A stretch of 64,000 bases of DNA from contig OX387183.1 of assembly GCA_947561395.2 (NCBI GenBank), positions 15,923,402 through 15,987,401 on the forward strand, written 5' to 3'. Shown here piece by piece: positions 45,651-56,911 of the stretch. Positions within the stretch are counted from its first letter, which is position 1; every line of letters begins with the position of its first letter. This DNA comes from Buxus sempervirens. Its lineage: Eukaryota; Streptophyta; Magnoliopsida; Buxales; Buxaceae. The notes under the pieces were generated by a model. It was not told the DNA's origin. It did no database searches and saw only the letters and a program-made list of their open reading frames with translations. The position numbers and the translations under genes are program-made.

Positions 45651-46968
45651 GGCAACAGCAACCCCATTTCCAAGGTTGGCTCTTCTTGGCTTCTTCCACC
45701 TCGTCCCCCCCATTGCTTCCAAATTTCCCCCCACCTTGCTCCCCAAACCCTAAACTCTTTTCTTTTGCCTATTCTACCCCCACTTTCCTTTCTTCTTCTT
45801 CTTCGTTTTTCACCCAAACAAGAGAAGGAGAAGCTGCTATTGGGTGACATTTGGAGGAGCTCCAGCTCTTGCTCTTGCTGCCAAGAGGTGCCTACGCACC
45901 ACAAGAAGGGTTTGGAACCCCAAGGTATGGTTTCTTGTTAAGTTCCCTTACACATATATAAAAATGAAGTTATTCTTAAGCATATGGGGTGTTTGATGAC
46001 TCCCTAGCATGAATCTGCCCACCTGTTCAGCTCTTGACTGTTTTCTCTTCGTTTGATCTACATGGAAGCCCCCATGGTAAGAGGGGGGGCTGTACGTTTG
46101 ATTTTGGGAGGGATGAGAGTTCCTCCCACACACTTTTCGAGCTAAGGCATGGCTGCTGTTTTTTAGTTAATGTTCTCTTGGTTGCTACTTCCACTAAGTG
46201 ATTTCTAATCCTCTATGATAAGGGAGCATGTTCCCTTTTTGTTAACTCCAATGTATCCTCGTGTAAACCCCCTTTCATCCCTTCTCATATCGTTTTTGTT
46301 AGTCCTATTTCGGAATATGTTGTTTTTGGTGCTTGGCGTATCATGAGAATGCATGATTTAGTGAAAAGGCCTTTTTTTATCTCCATGATGCATGCTCCAC
46401 CATAAGCCCCTAATCATGTGAGTTCGAGCTACAGGGGGAGGTAAGAGTAGGTCACCTATCCTCCTTGGTTTTATGCTTATTTACCTTGGATAAGCCCATG
46501 TTCAAAATAGCTCATGTTTTAGTCTAGCTAGCTTGTCATCTTGCATCATTGGGGGACTTATATCTTTCTAAAAAACCCGTTGTCGCAGCATGTTCCCATA
46601 CTTCCCCTAATCCCCATGAGTAGCTCACGAAATGCCATGCAAAGAAGATCATAGGTGCCCACTTTAAAGCACATGCTTGCACCCGTGGTCACTCGCTGTT
46701 TTGCATATTCTCTTTAGATTTTGGCATGATCACAGGTGTCTATCCATTCCATGCTCACTGTTTTTCTTATTCTTATGCTCCATGGAATCTGTCTAATGCA
46801 TTTTGAGATGTTATTGTTGAGTATGCTTGCATAAAGAGACCGAATTGGGGTCGCCCTCACCCCCCTGAGCCACTTTGGGCCCACACAGGGGCCCACGAAA
46901 ATGCTGGAACACCATAAGAATCCCTAGAACCCAAGCCCATAGCAAAAATCCGAAAAAACAGCTTCTGC

Positions 46969-47075
46969 AGGTTGATTCGGCAACTCAGGTCGGATCAACA
47001 GAGTCATGTTCGTAGCCGGCTAGAGGTGCCGGATACACTGAGCCTTGGGCGTAACCGGCATCTCAGGCCGGCTAC
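46969..47075. repeat. Second inverted-repeat cluster in LTR T3
   Basis: GTTGATTCGGC (from 46969) pairs imperfectly with GTCGGATCAAC (to 46998), GTAGCCGGC 47012-47020 with 47027-47035, and GTAACCGGC 47051-47059 with 47067-47075. It corresponds to the T1 cluster at 7447-7593, with different but still paired bases in the stems. Confidence 0.65.
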
Positions 47076-49476
47076 ACTGCCAGACTGCATTTTTGATAAT
47101 TTTGTGATATTGTGCTAATTTTTTGGGTTGTTTGATCCATCCGAATGAACCAGAAGGGTTTCTGGGTCAACCGAAGACCCAAGATGGGCCATGGACCGAC
47201 CCGGTCCAGTTTGAATTCCAGTGGGCCTTCCAACGGGGCCCACCAAGCCCGACAAACCCACTTTTGCTAAATAAAGGCAATTAAATCGATTGAGTGGGCC
47301 AAACCCATTGAGGCCCACCAAAGCCCAATTCGGGGCATGCATGCTCAAATTATGTGGTGGTTTGGCCGAGACCAAGGGCAAGGCCTGTCGGGCCTACTAA
47401 GCCTATTGAACCCAGCAAAGGTTAGGGTTTCCAAACCCTAACTCAAGAAGCCTTGGGCTTTCAAGCCCAAACCTAGGTAAAGGGCCCCAAGCCCAATGCC
47501 TGGCCCGCTTTGGTATAATTAATCAAGATAACACAAAAGTTGACTCAAACCAGGGAATCCTATGGGACCCGTCTTTTGACGGGGCGGACCGGTGTGTCTA
47601 CGGACTTCCCCGGATCGTAACAGAGAACTTACTTAGAATCTCGAGCCGCAGACCAAGTCTTAATAGAAGAACTTAGGCACCTAGGTGTCTGCCTGCACCC
47701 CATTAGGCAGTGGCGACTCCAAACAAATCCTGAGGCACACATCATTTTTCATGCGCCTCGTCGTGCAACCGAAATCAGGTGTGCACAACATCCACACCTC
47801 CATGTACACAGTTCCGGCCTACTCAGGGTTTTGGAACTCTGAAATGATGGCCTACTCAGGGTTTCGTCATCCAATGCCGGCCTACTCCCAGAGTTTCGGC
47901 ATTAACAACCAGGCCTACTCAGGGTTTCTGGCTGCTCTACACCGGTCATGGCAACACGCAAGGCCATGCAATTATATCAAACCATCACATTACTAAGCTT
48001 AAGCATGGATCCAGGACAAGCTAAACCAAAACAAAAAAACATCGTATAAACTCAACTCTAACATCACATTAAATCAAACATGTTCATCATCATGTATAAT
48101 ACAACACAGGTCACTCCGGTCCAGAACAGTACCTCATGTACTTTCAGTAATTACTCCAATTCCAGAACACAAGACCATTGGTAATAAAACCCATTTACTT
48201 ACACCAAGATAAACTTTACAAATACATTTCAGAACTTTAAATCAAGTAAAACCAGGTTAAATAATTTCTCAATCAAGAACAAGTGTGGAATATAAGATAA
48301 ACTAAATCATTAACTCCTAGTGTCAGGAATAGAAAATAAACAACCGATAGCCCTTCAAAATTTACTTTGAAACTCCTAAGATTTACCAATAATTCGACTT
48401 AATAATCTTCCAGTGTTTTGAACAGGTAAAAGTATTTCTAAGATCCTAAACAAGTCATTGGCTAAGAGATTGGAGCCCCAAAATATCAATCTCTGGCTTT
48501 ATTTTGTCAAATACATATTTCGGCTAATTCTTAGTGGGTGCGCTGACCTTTGGCGCTTGGCGCGAGGTCGACGTGAACTCGGCGATACCAAAACACTGTC
48601 GCGCTAACTAAAAATATACTTAGCGAGAGGTAGGCATGAACTCGGCGATAACTAAAAATTGATCTCGTGCTAACCAAAACCCTTGGCGCGAGATGAGCGC
48701 GAGCTCGACGAGAACAAAAACTGATTCTCGCGCTGACTAAAGCTAGGTAGGCGCCAGCCCGGCGGACACCACCTACGATTTGCGACTCTCTGTTAACTCT
48801 AGATCTCCATGACTAATCCATTTTCTCACCCTGTAACGACTTTTCTACACTCCTACCATCTTCCAGAGACTATTAGACATGATTCGAAATTAATCTAACA
48901 ACCTATATTTTTTGCTCTAAAATTTTACCAAGAACATACGCTAAATCGATATTCTCCGAAAACATGCAAATGGCTAAACCCAAATAGACAAAACCCAAAA
49001 ACCTGAAATTAAAACGATGCTACTCACCTCTTGCACACTCAAATCCTTCCAACAGTAACTACTCGAATAGCAAAACCCATAGTCGATCCTCCTTTGATCC
49101 TCCTATTCGCAAGTCCAACAATCGATCCTCTGAACTCTCTTCGCAAAGAATGATCTTTTGAACTTCTCTAAGCGACAAGGAAACCCACAAGTGTGCTCCT
49201 CTCCCAAAACCCTAGAACACTAGCCGATCTCCTTCAATCTCAATGTGTGTGAAAACGAAACCTACGAAGCAACTACCTTAAGTATTTATACTTACTATAC
49301 ATACTTTGCTGCTCGACGAGTTTTTGAAAACCCATGATTCAGTGCATGCTCGCCCACCGAGTTTCCCTACATACACAGCTTATTAATTTTATTTTTCCAA
49401 TAAAAATCATGTAGAAAATTCAGGGTTTTACATTTTCAATGCTCCAGCAGGTGTTTGATAAAATATTTTCTTTCAC

Positions 49477-51480
49477 CTATAAAATAGTTCTCCAAATTTT
49501 AGATATTCCTGGCTTAAAATCAGCATACCTTAAAGAATTAAAATGACAATACTTTGTTCTCATGTACTTTGCCCAAAGCCCATTATCATGCATGACTCTC
49601 CATCCCATTTTAATATGTAGGCTTTTCATAACTTCACTCAAATTCTTGTTGCCCAATCCCCCTTCCTCTTTGGGTAAGCAAATCTGATCCCAAGCGAACA
49701 AATGTCTTTTGTACCCATGTTCAGCCGTTTCACCCCAAAAGAAGTTACTGAAAATAGATTCAAGTCTTCTAAGAACTAATTTAGGAACCGGAACAGCCGA
49801 TAAAAGATGAATAGGAATACTTGATAGAACACTTTGTATCAAAGTGACTTTCCCTCCATGAGATAGAAGCTTAACTTTCCATCCACTAATTTTCTTTTGA
49901 ACCTTGTCCAATAAGCCTTGAAAAAGAGAAGCGGAAGCTCTGCCAATAAATAATGGGACACCAAGATATTTGGTTGGTAGAGTTCCTGTAGTAAAACCAG
50001 TGACTTGTTGAATCAGAGCAACTCTAGATGGAGAAAGCTTAGGAGAAACAAAGAAATAGCTCTTATTTTTGTTCACCTTCTGACATGAAGCCTTTTCATA
50101 AGATTCCAGAAAATGAATCAAATGTGATAAAGAGGACTTAGTTCCATTAGTGAAAATCAATATGTCATCCGCATACAACAAGTGAGAAACTATTAAAGAA
50201 TTCCTACCAGCATAATATCTTGCTATATTTCCAGATGAAACAAGGTTTTGAATACCTCTACTAAGCACTTCTTCAGCCAGGACGAAAAGAAGAGGAGACA
50301 AGGGGTCACCTTGACGAAGACCTCTTGAAGAGTGAAAAAACCCATGAGCTTGGCCTTGAATCAAAATGCCGAATCGACAATTGGAAATGCAACGGAAAAT
50401 GATGTTACACCAGTCATTAGAGAACCCAAATCTCTTACATACATCAATAATAAAATTCCAATCCATACGATCAAAGGCTTTGGCCATATCAAGCTTCATG
50501 ATGATATTACCCCCTAGATTTTTTCTGTTAAGATGCTGACAAAGTTCATGAGCAAGACAAATTCTATCCGAAATAACCCATCCTTTTATGAAAGCACTTT
50601 TTTCAAGAGAAATAAGATTTGGAAGGATAGTAGCTAATCTGGAAGCCAACACCTTTGAAATAATCTTATATGAAAAATTACATAAGCTGATGGGTCTGAA
50701 ATCCGATATAGATGATGGTTGATCTACCTTGGGAATAAGAGCAATAAAAGAGGCTGTGCTTTAAAAGGGAAGAAAAGCACCTCGGAAAAATTCTTGAACA
50801 GCATTAAGAACATCTTCTTTAACTATATCCCAGAAACTTTGAAAGAACCAACCTGTATAACGATCCGGGCCTGGAGCACTGTCAGGGCAGAGAGAAAAAA
50901 TAGCAGAATGAACTTCTTCCATGGAGGGAATACTTCCCATCATTGCATTATCATCTTCGGTTACCAATTTTGGAATATGAGAGAGGCATGCATTACTTGA
51001 CAACTGTTGATTCTGAGATAATTGATCAAAAAAATAATCAACAACTTCTGTAGGATTTTCAAGAACATTAGAACCATTCCGAGCATTAGAGAGTTTTTGC
51101 CTCCGAACTTGCAAAGAAGCACGAAAAAACTTTGTGTTCCTATCCCCTTCCTGCAACCACTTAACTATGGATTGTTGTCGATATAATATTTCTTGTTGAG
51201 TTACATGACTTGAAAGTTCAATCTTATCTTGATGAAGATTAATTGCCACTTGATCATCCCATGCATTAACTAAAGAATTTTTGAAATTCTGCTCCTTAAG
51301 AGAAAGCTCTTCTACTTCTTTATGAACATGACCGAATACTTCCCAGTTACATGCCTTTAAACAAGTCTTCAAACTTTGTAATTTTTTACCAAGAATAGTA
51401 AGGGGAGATCCATATAAAGGATTATTCCAACAATTGAAAACTACTTCCTTGAAGCTATGATGAGTTAACCACATTTTTTG
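49477..51480 (-). pseudogene. LINE reverse transcriptase
   Basis: The N-terminal linker (51480-50761) contains CNWEVFGHVHKEVE, WLQEGDRNTKFF and DSAPGPDRYTGWFFQ. After a stop at about 50761 the catalytic domain continues with FRPISLCNFSYKIISK, KLDMAKAFDRMDW, GLRQGDPLSPLLFVL and YADDILIF (catalytic Asp pair, about 50168-50185), then the YLGVPLF and GGKVTLIQSVL thumb motifs. It is cut at 49438 by solo LTR D4 and resumes at 44213. Confidence 0.9.
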
Positions 51481-51484
51481 GAAC

Positions 51485-52214
51485 TTAAAAGAGGAAGGAA
51501 AAGAAGACATGAGTATTTTGAGATAGAAAAATAGGACAGTGATCAAAGCAAATTCTTGGCAAATGAAGAACTTGAGCAGATGGAAAAATGGCCAATCCTT
51601 GAGAGTTTGCAAGAAATCTATCCAATCTAGCCCATATGCATCTTTGACCCTGCTGCTCATTACTCCAAGTAAAACTATTTCCAGAAAATCCCAAATCATG
51701 AAGACCTGACTGATGAATAAAATCTTGGAACTCCTCCATAGATCTTTGATCAGGAATTCTACCCCCTTTTTTCTCAATAGAAGAAGCAATAACATTGAAA
51801 TCACCACAAATGAACCAAGGAAGAGAGGTAGTACTGGATCTGAATAAGGTGCTCCCACAGAATTCTTCTCTCAACTCTATCACATCTTGCATAGACAAAA
51901 TTAAGCACAAAAGGCAAAAAATTCTGAACTTGAGAAGGACTTATCATAATAGTAATACTCTGATTAGATGCCGAAATAACATCAAGAATAATAGTATCCC
52001 TCCACATTACCCAAACTTTACCATCTACATGCTCATTACTTGCAAAATTAGCCATATTGAGCTTTGAAGCAATTTTTTTGCAATTTTTAAAAGGCACCAT
52101 GGGTTCGAACACAGCAACACATTGAATTTTTTTGGAGATTAAAATTTTTTTCAACATACTAACGGAATCCTTGTTTTCAATTCCACGAAAGTTCCATGCT
52201 AAGGTGGGAATCAT
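51485..52214 (-). pseudogene. LINE apurinic/apyrimidinic-type endonuclease, frameshifted
   Basis: The first frame (52214-51801) begins MIPTLAWNFRGIEN and has VFEPMV, the N-terminal endonuclease motifs. A frameshift leads to the second frame (to 51485), with ICGDFNVI, GNSFTWSN, RLDRFLAN and FDHCPI (usually SDHCPI). These are the catalytic and structural motifs of the L1 endonuclease that nicks target DNA. Decay is limited to the frameshift and the stops. Confidence 0.85.
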
Positions 52215-53157
52215 GAGATAACTGAATTAGAAGAATCTGCCATGGTCTTAACTTTAGACCTGGTTACTATCTTTTCTCCTTTTCCACTTCCTCTTTTTTG
52301 CTTGGAGCTTGCAACAGATTTTTTTGACAAACTTTTGTTTAATGAAATTTCTGAATTTTGAGCTTGAACTTTGTCAAATGTGTGCTGAAATTTTCTTGCA
52401 ATGAACTCAGAGTCCTTTCTCAAAGATTTTATTGCTTCTGCTAAAGATGAATATATCATGTTCTGTTGTGGATCATTCATTGTGATTGCTTGAACAAGCC
52501 TGCCAGCAGCACCTTCATAAGGAAATGCCTTCACATTGAGACCTTCTGTGAAGTCTGCATCCTTTGAAATCTTTGTAGGGACTGTCCTCTTATGAGATAA
52601 TAAATCTTTTGGAGCCTCCAAAATATTCAAAACATCTTCTAAAGTGGCAATTGATTTATTCTTTTCTAAACGCTTGCCTTTTAGACTTGAACAGTTAGGC
52701 ATTTTGTGAAGGGCCACAGCATCATGACCATCTAATCTTTCACTGTCCTGAGAGGGAAGAAGTTCAAACATGTTTTACATGGAAAGAACTTGATCAAAGT
52801 TACCTTTAATGTGATATTTTATGTGAGGAACATCATGAAAATTCTCATCCGATTTCTGCAGAGTTTTTGCTTTGCTTGTTTTACAATTTGAAGAGTGGTG
52901 ACCACATGTGAAACAATCTGTACAATATTGGGGAACATTCTCATATTTGACTTGCTGCCATCTCCCATATTCAGTTCCCGTGCCTAACCAGATTTTTTTG
53001 GTCTATCTTTCAACAAATCCAGAAGCACACAAACCCGAGCCAAGTTAGGCCGAGTAAAATTTCTGGTTGTCCAATAGTAAAAACCTATTTTTGGTATTAA
53101 ATTCTGTGATTTTCCACTATTTGAGTTTTCTTTTGTACAAAGGTATGAAAAGAAAAA
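52211..53157 (-). pseudogene. LINE ORF1, C-terminal part with zinc knuckle
   Basis: The 5' part (53157-52780) encodes RVCVLLDLLKDRP, EYGRWQQVKYE and the CCHC zinc knuckle CTDCFTCGHHSSNC (about 52923-52882), the usual tail of plant L1 ORF1 RNA-binding proteins. The frame 52771-52211 continues with a Ser/Lys-rich basic region and overlaps the endonuclease start by a few bases. The N-terminal domain of ORF1 is absent because of 5' truncation. Confidence 0.8.
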
Positions 53158-53178
53158 GAAAAAATACAATAAAGAGAG

Positions 53179-54816
53179 CTAATCCCTATCCCACTCTTTA
53201 AGCTCCCGAATCTGAGTTGCCTGAGTTGCAACCAGTCCTTGAGCCCCCTTTGCATCTAGGTTGCTCATTAAGGATATGACCTCATCTGAAAGTGCTTGCC
53301 TGACTCTCATGTCTCAAAGGCAATCTAGGGCATCTTCATATCTCTAACAAGCCATTCGAACCTCAAAGCAACGGGCCTGTCTCTGCTCCTCAAGCTGCCT
53401 CTCTAGATCAATGCAGCAAAGTCTAAGCTCATTGGCCTTCCATAACCATATATGCTGCAGTTGTCTATGAAATGCTCTCTCGGACTCCAGGATGTCCTCA
53501 TAGGTCGGTTCTGGAACTACAGGGTGATCCTTTGATACTGTGGCATGAATCTGAATCTACTCTCTGATCCAAAAGAGATAATCCTTCACATGCAACTCAG
53601 AGAAGACAGGGCCTCTCAGAAAGCATGCATAGGATCACTCCATCAACCTAGCACACAGCCCGATGGTGGTTGGTGTAAGTGGCCCTAGGAAGTCCTCATA
53701 TGCATTTGGGATCATAATCCCCTGGATCTCTCCAAATTGCCGAAGGACCCTCAGTGGCAGATAAAGTACCGAGGCTCTCAAGCCGACAAGTACTAAGAAG
53801 TTTCTCTCTCTGAAGCTGATCAACGTCTCGGCGTTCGGGTGGTAAGTACCTAGCCACCTCACCTGGTCATCCTGGAGGGTGCTTAAAAAGACAAACCATC
53901 CCCTCTTGCCACCTTGGATGGAAGGACATCCCCGGTTGTTCATCAAAGTGAGAACATCCATATCTCGGGCAAAATGACGATCAATCATCTCAACCTGAGC
54001 GAGGTGGTGAAGTAACCAAAGCTGCAAAAAAGGTAAGCATTTCAATTTATTTTCAAGAATTTCAATTTCACAAGTAAATTGTAATCAAAAGGAAAGAAGC
54101 AGAATTTTACCTGTAGAATTGGGGCACAGGCTAAGAAGCTCTTCTTCTGCCAGTGGTAGCAGTCAGTCAGGCCCTGGTAGATCTCTGTCAGGATCATAGG
54201 GGCCAGCCTCTCACGCTCCCTAACCTGGCATATGACTAAAATGAGGGACAAATCCACCTCATCATCCTCCTGTAGAAAAAGCAGCTGATTGACCACTATC
54301 AAGGTCAAAGTGTTGAGCCGGGCTGCCGGTTCTCGCTCCTAATCATCCTATCAGTCACAAAGGACTTTAATAGTGTCAACAATGCCTTGGAATCTCCCAA
54401 TTCCTTCTTTCCTATGCCTAAGAATGTGGAAGCTTCCTTTTTGAAGCTTGGTTTGAGAGGTAGATTTACCACCTTGTGAGCAAACCTCAAATTGAGGATT
54501 GTTTCAATCTCCTCAATAGTGGGAGACATCTCCTTATCATTAAATCGAAAAAGGTTTAATTGGGGTCCCAATGCCCAATTAAAGCCTCGATGATCTCCCA
54601 TTTGAGTGGAATTTTGGGGATTGAAAGAATGTACCCCAAGTGGGTGAAATCCCACTGAATACTCTCTTCATGGGTTATTGAATCAACCCATCTCTCATAA
54701 AAGGAGTCTACTATAGCATACCTAGTCAAATTGGGAGGTTTTGATCTAATGGTTTGTTTTGTAGAGAGAGCTTCATTGGCTGAAGAAAATGACGCAAGAG
54801 ATGGATTGGAGGCCAT
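53179..54816 (-). pseudogene. DUF7745-type gene, minus-strand copy, nearly full length
   Basis: The ATG at 54816 aligns with the MAS start of the plus copy. Exon 1 runs to 54111 and contains ALIGHWDP, a frameshift, then the FRFNDKEMSPTIEEI segment and LACAPILQ. A GT-AG intron (about 54110-54022) follows, and exon 2 (from 54021) encodes LWLLHHLAQVEM, RGCPSIQGGKRGWFVFL and a Leu-rich segment to a stop near 53635. Weaker coding potential with coiled-coil character (RQLEEQRQAR) continues to the stop at 53179. The gene order PMD then DUF7745 is the same as at 789-5113. Function unknown; several stops make it a pseudogene. Confidence 0.65.
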
Positions 54817-54919
54817 TAAAATGCTAATGGAGGTCAATTAAAGCTGGGAGAGTACGAAAATGGCAAAAAGGGGGTTCTCTGACCTAAGAAAATCATCATA
54901 ATGACGTTCTGTCCACAAC

Positions 54920-55067
54920 TCGCAGCTTTAAATAAAAAACATGACTAAACCATATACACATAGCGGGCAAGTTCTGTCCATATATAGTATACGGGTAGAA
55001 TTTTCCGCAAGTTTAAAAACCATATGGCTTATACAAATTGGTCATGCCCGCACTATATATATGGTTT
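54920..55067 (-). promoter_or_regulatory. Probable promoter of the minus-strand DUF7745 gene with a long inverted repeat
   Basis: AAACCATATACACATAGC (from 54947) and its imperfect reverse complement ending TATATATGGTTT (to 55067) form arms of about 23 bases enclosing GCGGGCA (54963-54969) and TGCCCGC (55044-55050). Inside are further short palindromic words (ATATGG/CCATAT). A TATA-like TTTATTTAAAG lies at about 54924-54936 on the minus strand. The layout parallels the hairpin array plus TATA box at 3925-4130. Confidence 0.5.
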
Positions 55068-56911
55068 TGATACAAAAACGAAAAAAAAATAAATACCAAC
55101 AAATAAAGCCTGGGATTTTGAAGATAACCTGTCCCTGTATAAATAAAATGACATGATGAAATATAAAAAGATAAAGGAAGATAGAAATGAATAAAAGAAA
55201 GGAATGAATCAAGTTTTTGTATATATATAAGTGAACATGATACAAGGTTCTATAAATACAAAAAAATAATAATACATACAATTGATGAATGTCCTAATAC
55301 TACTCTAACTCTCTGCAGGTCCTCCCCCATGGCCTTTGCCTTTAACTCGCCAGTGCCGAAGACATGTGTCATAAGACAATCAGCAGCCTAGCTATGCATG
55401 GAACCCAATACAGTTTGAGCCATAGAAGATATGTCCACGGAAACAATGTCACTAGAGGGATCCACCGGATTGGCATACCCAGGATCATCATCTGAATCAT
55501 GAGTGAGGTCCAAGTCCAAGGGAGGAACATCTAAATCCTCAGAATAATCTGCAACAGGAGATGGATCGACATCGATAGGATCCTCAATTGGAGCAACCTC
55601 AGGCTCATCTGCAGGATCCTTGACCCGAGTAGTATCAGGAACATCCTCGCTAGCAGTAGCTGGCTCAGCAAGCACAGGGTCCTCCACTAGAGTAGCAGGA
55701 ATATGAGGTGGCTCCACATTTACCTCCATAGCCTCAACAAGTGTCTCCTCGACTGTACCCGCCTCCTCAGTAGGCTCCATCTCAGCATCTTCACCCATAG
55801 CCCCATCAAGAGCAGTCTCTGGAACATCATCCACATCAGGAGTAGGGGCAGAAGTGGCATCAACTACTATAACGCCCCAAATCCGAGTCACGCGGAAAAA
55901 CCCGTAACTCGTCTCCAGAGGTTATATAAAGCAGGATCGCACTATCAGAGTGAAGAGAACATGAATTCAATAAAAACTATGAAACAGAGTGCGTTAAAAT
56001 AACCCCAAAGTAATAACTCACATGGCCAAATAAACAACCCACAAGTATCGGCTCTCCATACGTATTTGAAAAAACAAACAGAAGCAAAGAATGAGATACG
56101 AATATCTCAGCGAGTAGCACATGCATGCACAAATACAATTTACTAGTTGTAAACATATGGATCGATTAATTCCACGAGTAACACAGACAATAATCTTGAC
56201 AAAAACCGACTAAGCTCCCAATAATTCATTTGACACGAAGATATAATTAATGAAAAACAGTACGTATTTAAACCCGAATACGTTTATCAACCAAATTCGG
56301 ATGATTGCAAAAGAAACAATATCATTATATCCACGTCTCGCAAAAACCAATATCTACAACAATCCAATAATATGTCTTAAACTAGATAAAACAAAAACCC
56401 AACCTTGGTCAATGTCATGTAATTATTTTGATTGGTTAATCAACACGCCAGAGCGACTTCCACACCTCCATGTACACAATTCCGGCCTACTCAGGGTTTC
56501 GGATACTCTGAAATGACGGCCTACTCAGGGTTTCGTCATCCAATGCCAGCCTACTCAGGGTTTCGGCATTGACAACCAGGCCTACTTAGGGTTTCTGGCT
56601 GCTCTACACCGGTCGTGGCAACACTCCATGGCCATGTCATTACCCCAATAAAACAAAGGTATCACCTTACTAAGCTTAGACTCTGGATCCAGGACAAGCT
56701 AAACCAAAACAGTAAACCATCGTAAAATCACAACTCTGACATCACAAATAAACAATATGTTCAACATTATGTATAACTCAACCAGTTCACCACATGTCCC
56801 TCTGGACCAGAACAGTACCTCATGTACTTTCAGTATTTCCTCAAATCTCATAACACATGCCCATTGGTAATAAACTCATTTACTCTCACCAAGAGAAATC
56901 TTTACAATACA

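Larger units (their letters stand above)
44805..47787 (+). mobile_element. Tat-type solo LTR T3, inserted in solo LTR D4
   Basis: This 2983-bp segment starts TATAAGCACC (TG changed to TA) and ends GGTGTGCACA. The 5-bp target duplication ACATC is at 44800-44804 and 47788-47792, and the sister LTR D5 shows the empty site. These borders define the full length of this LTR family. The motif GGCAGTGGCGACTCC at 47705-47719 lies inside the LTR, about 70 bases before its end. TATA box at 45642-45650. Confidence 0.92.
44219..49432 (-). mobile_element. Solo LTR D4 (Tekay/Del-like), inserted in the LINE, itself carrying T3
   Basis: The left end is TGTAACGCCCCGGA and the right end CAGGGTTTTACA (minus orientation). 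The target duplication TTTTC is at 44214-44218 and 49433-49437. Removing T3 and its duplication leaves about 2.2 kb. A CpG-rich island with repeated GGCGCGAG and CTCGGCGA words lies at about 48535-48775. It is most similar to D5, sharing the CCTACTCAGGGTTTC repeats near 47820-47930. Confidence 0.92.
42688..53157 (-). mobile_element. L1-type LINE, 5'-truncated, split by nested solo LTRs
   Basis: On the minus strand the order is ORF1 C-terminal part with zinc knuckle, endonuclease, reverse transcriptase, zf-RVT-like region and RNase H, then a T-run (42690-42697) that would be the poly(A) end. The 5' end lies at about 53157, inside ORF1, so it is 5'-truncated as most LINEs are. Solo LTR D4 (44219-49432) separates the reverse transcriptase from the RNase H. 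No target duplication is evident. It lies just downstream of the minus-strand DUF7745 gene. Confidence 0.85.

Noticed and set aside
44219..49432. Complete retrotransposon with its own internal region in D4
   Set aside because: Once the Tat solo LTR T3 is removed, the remaining 2.2 kb aligns with solo LTR D5 over its whole length, so no internal region is present.
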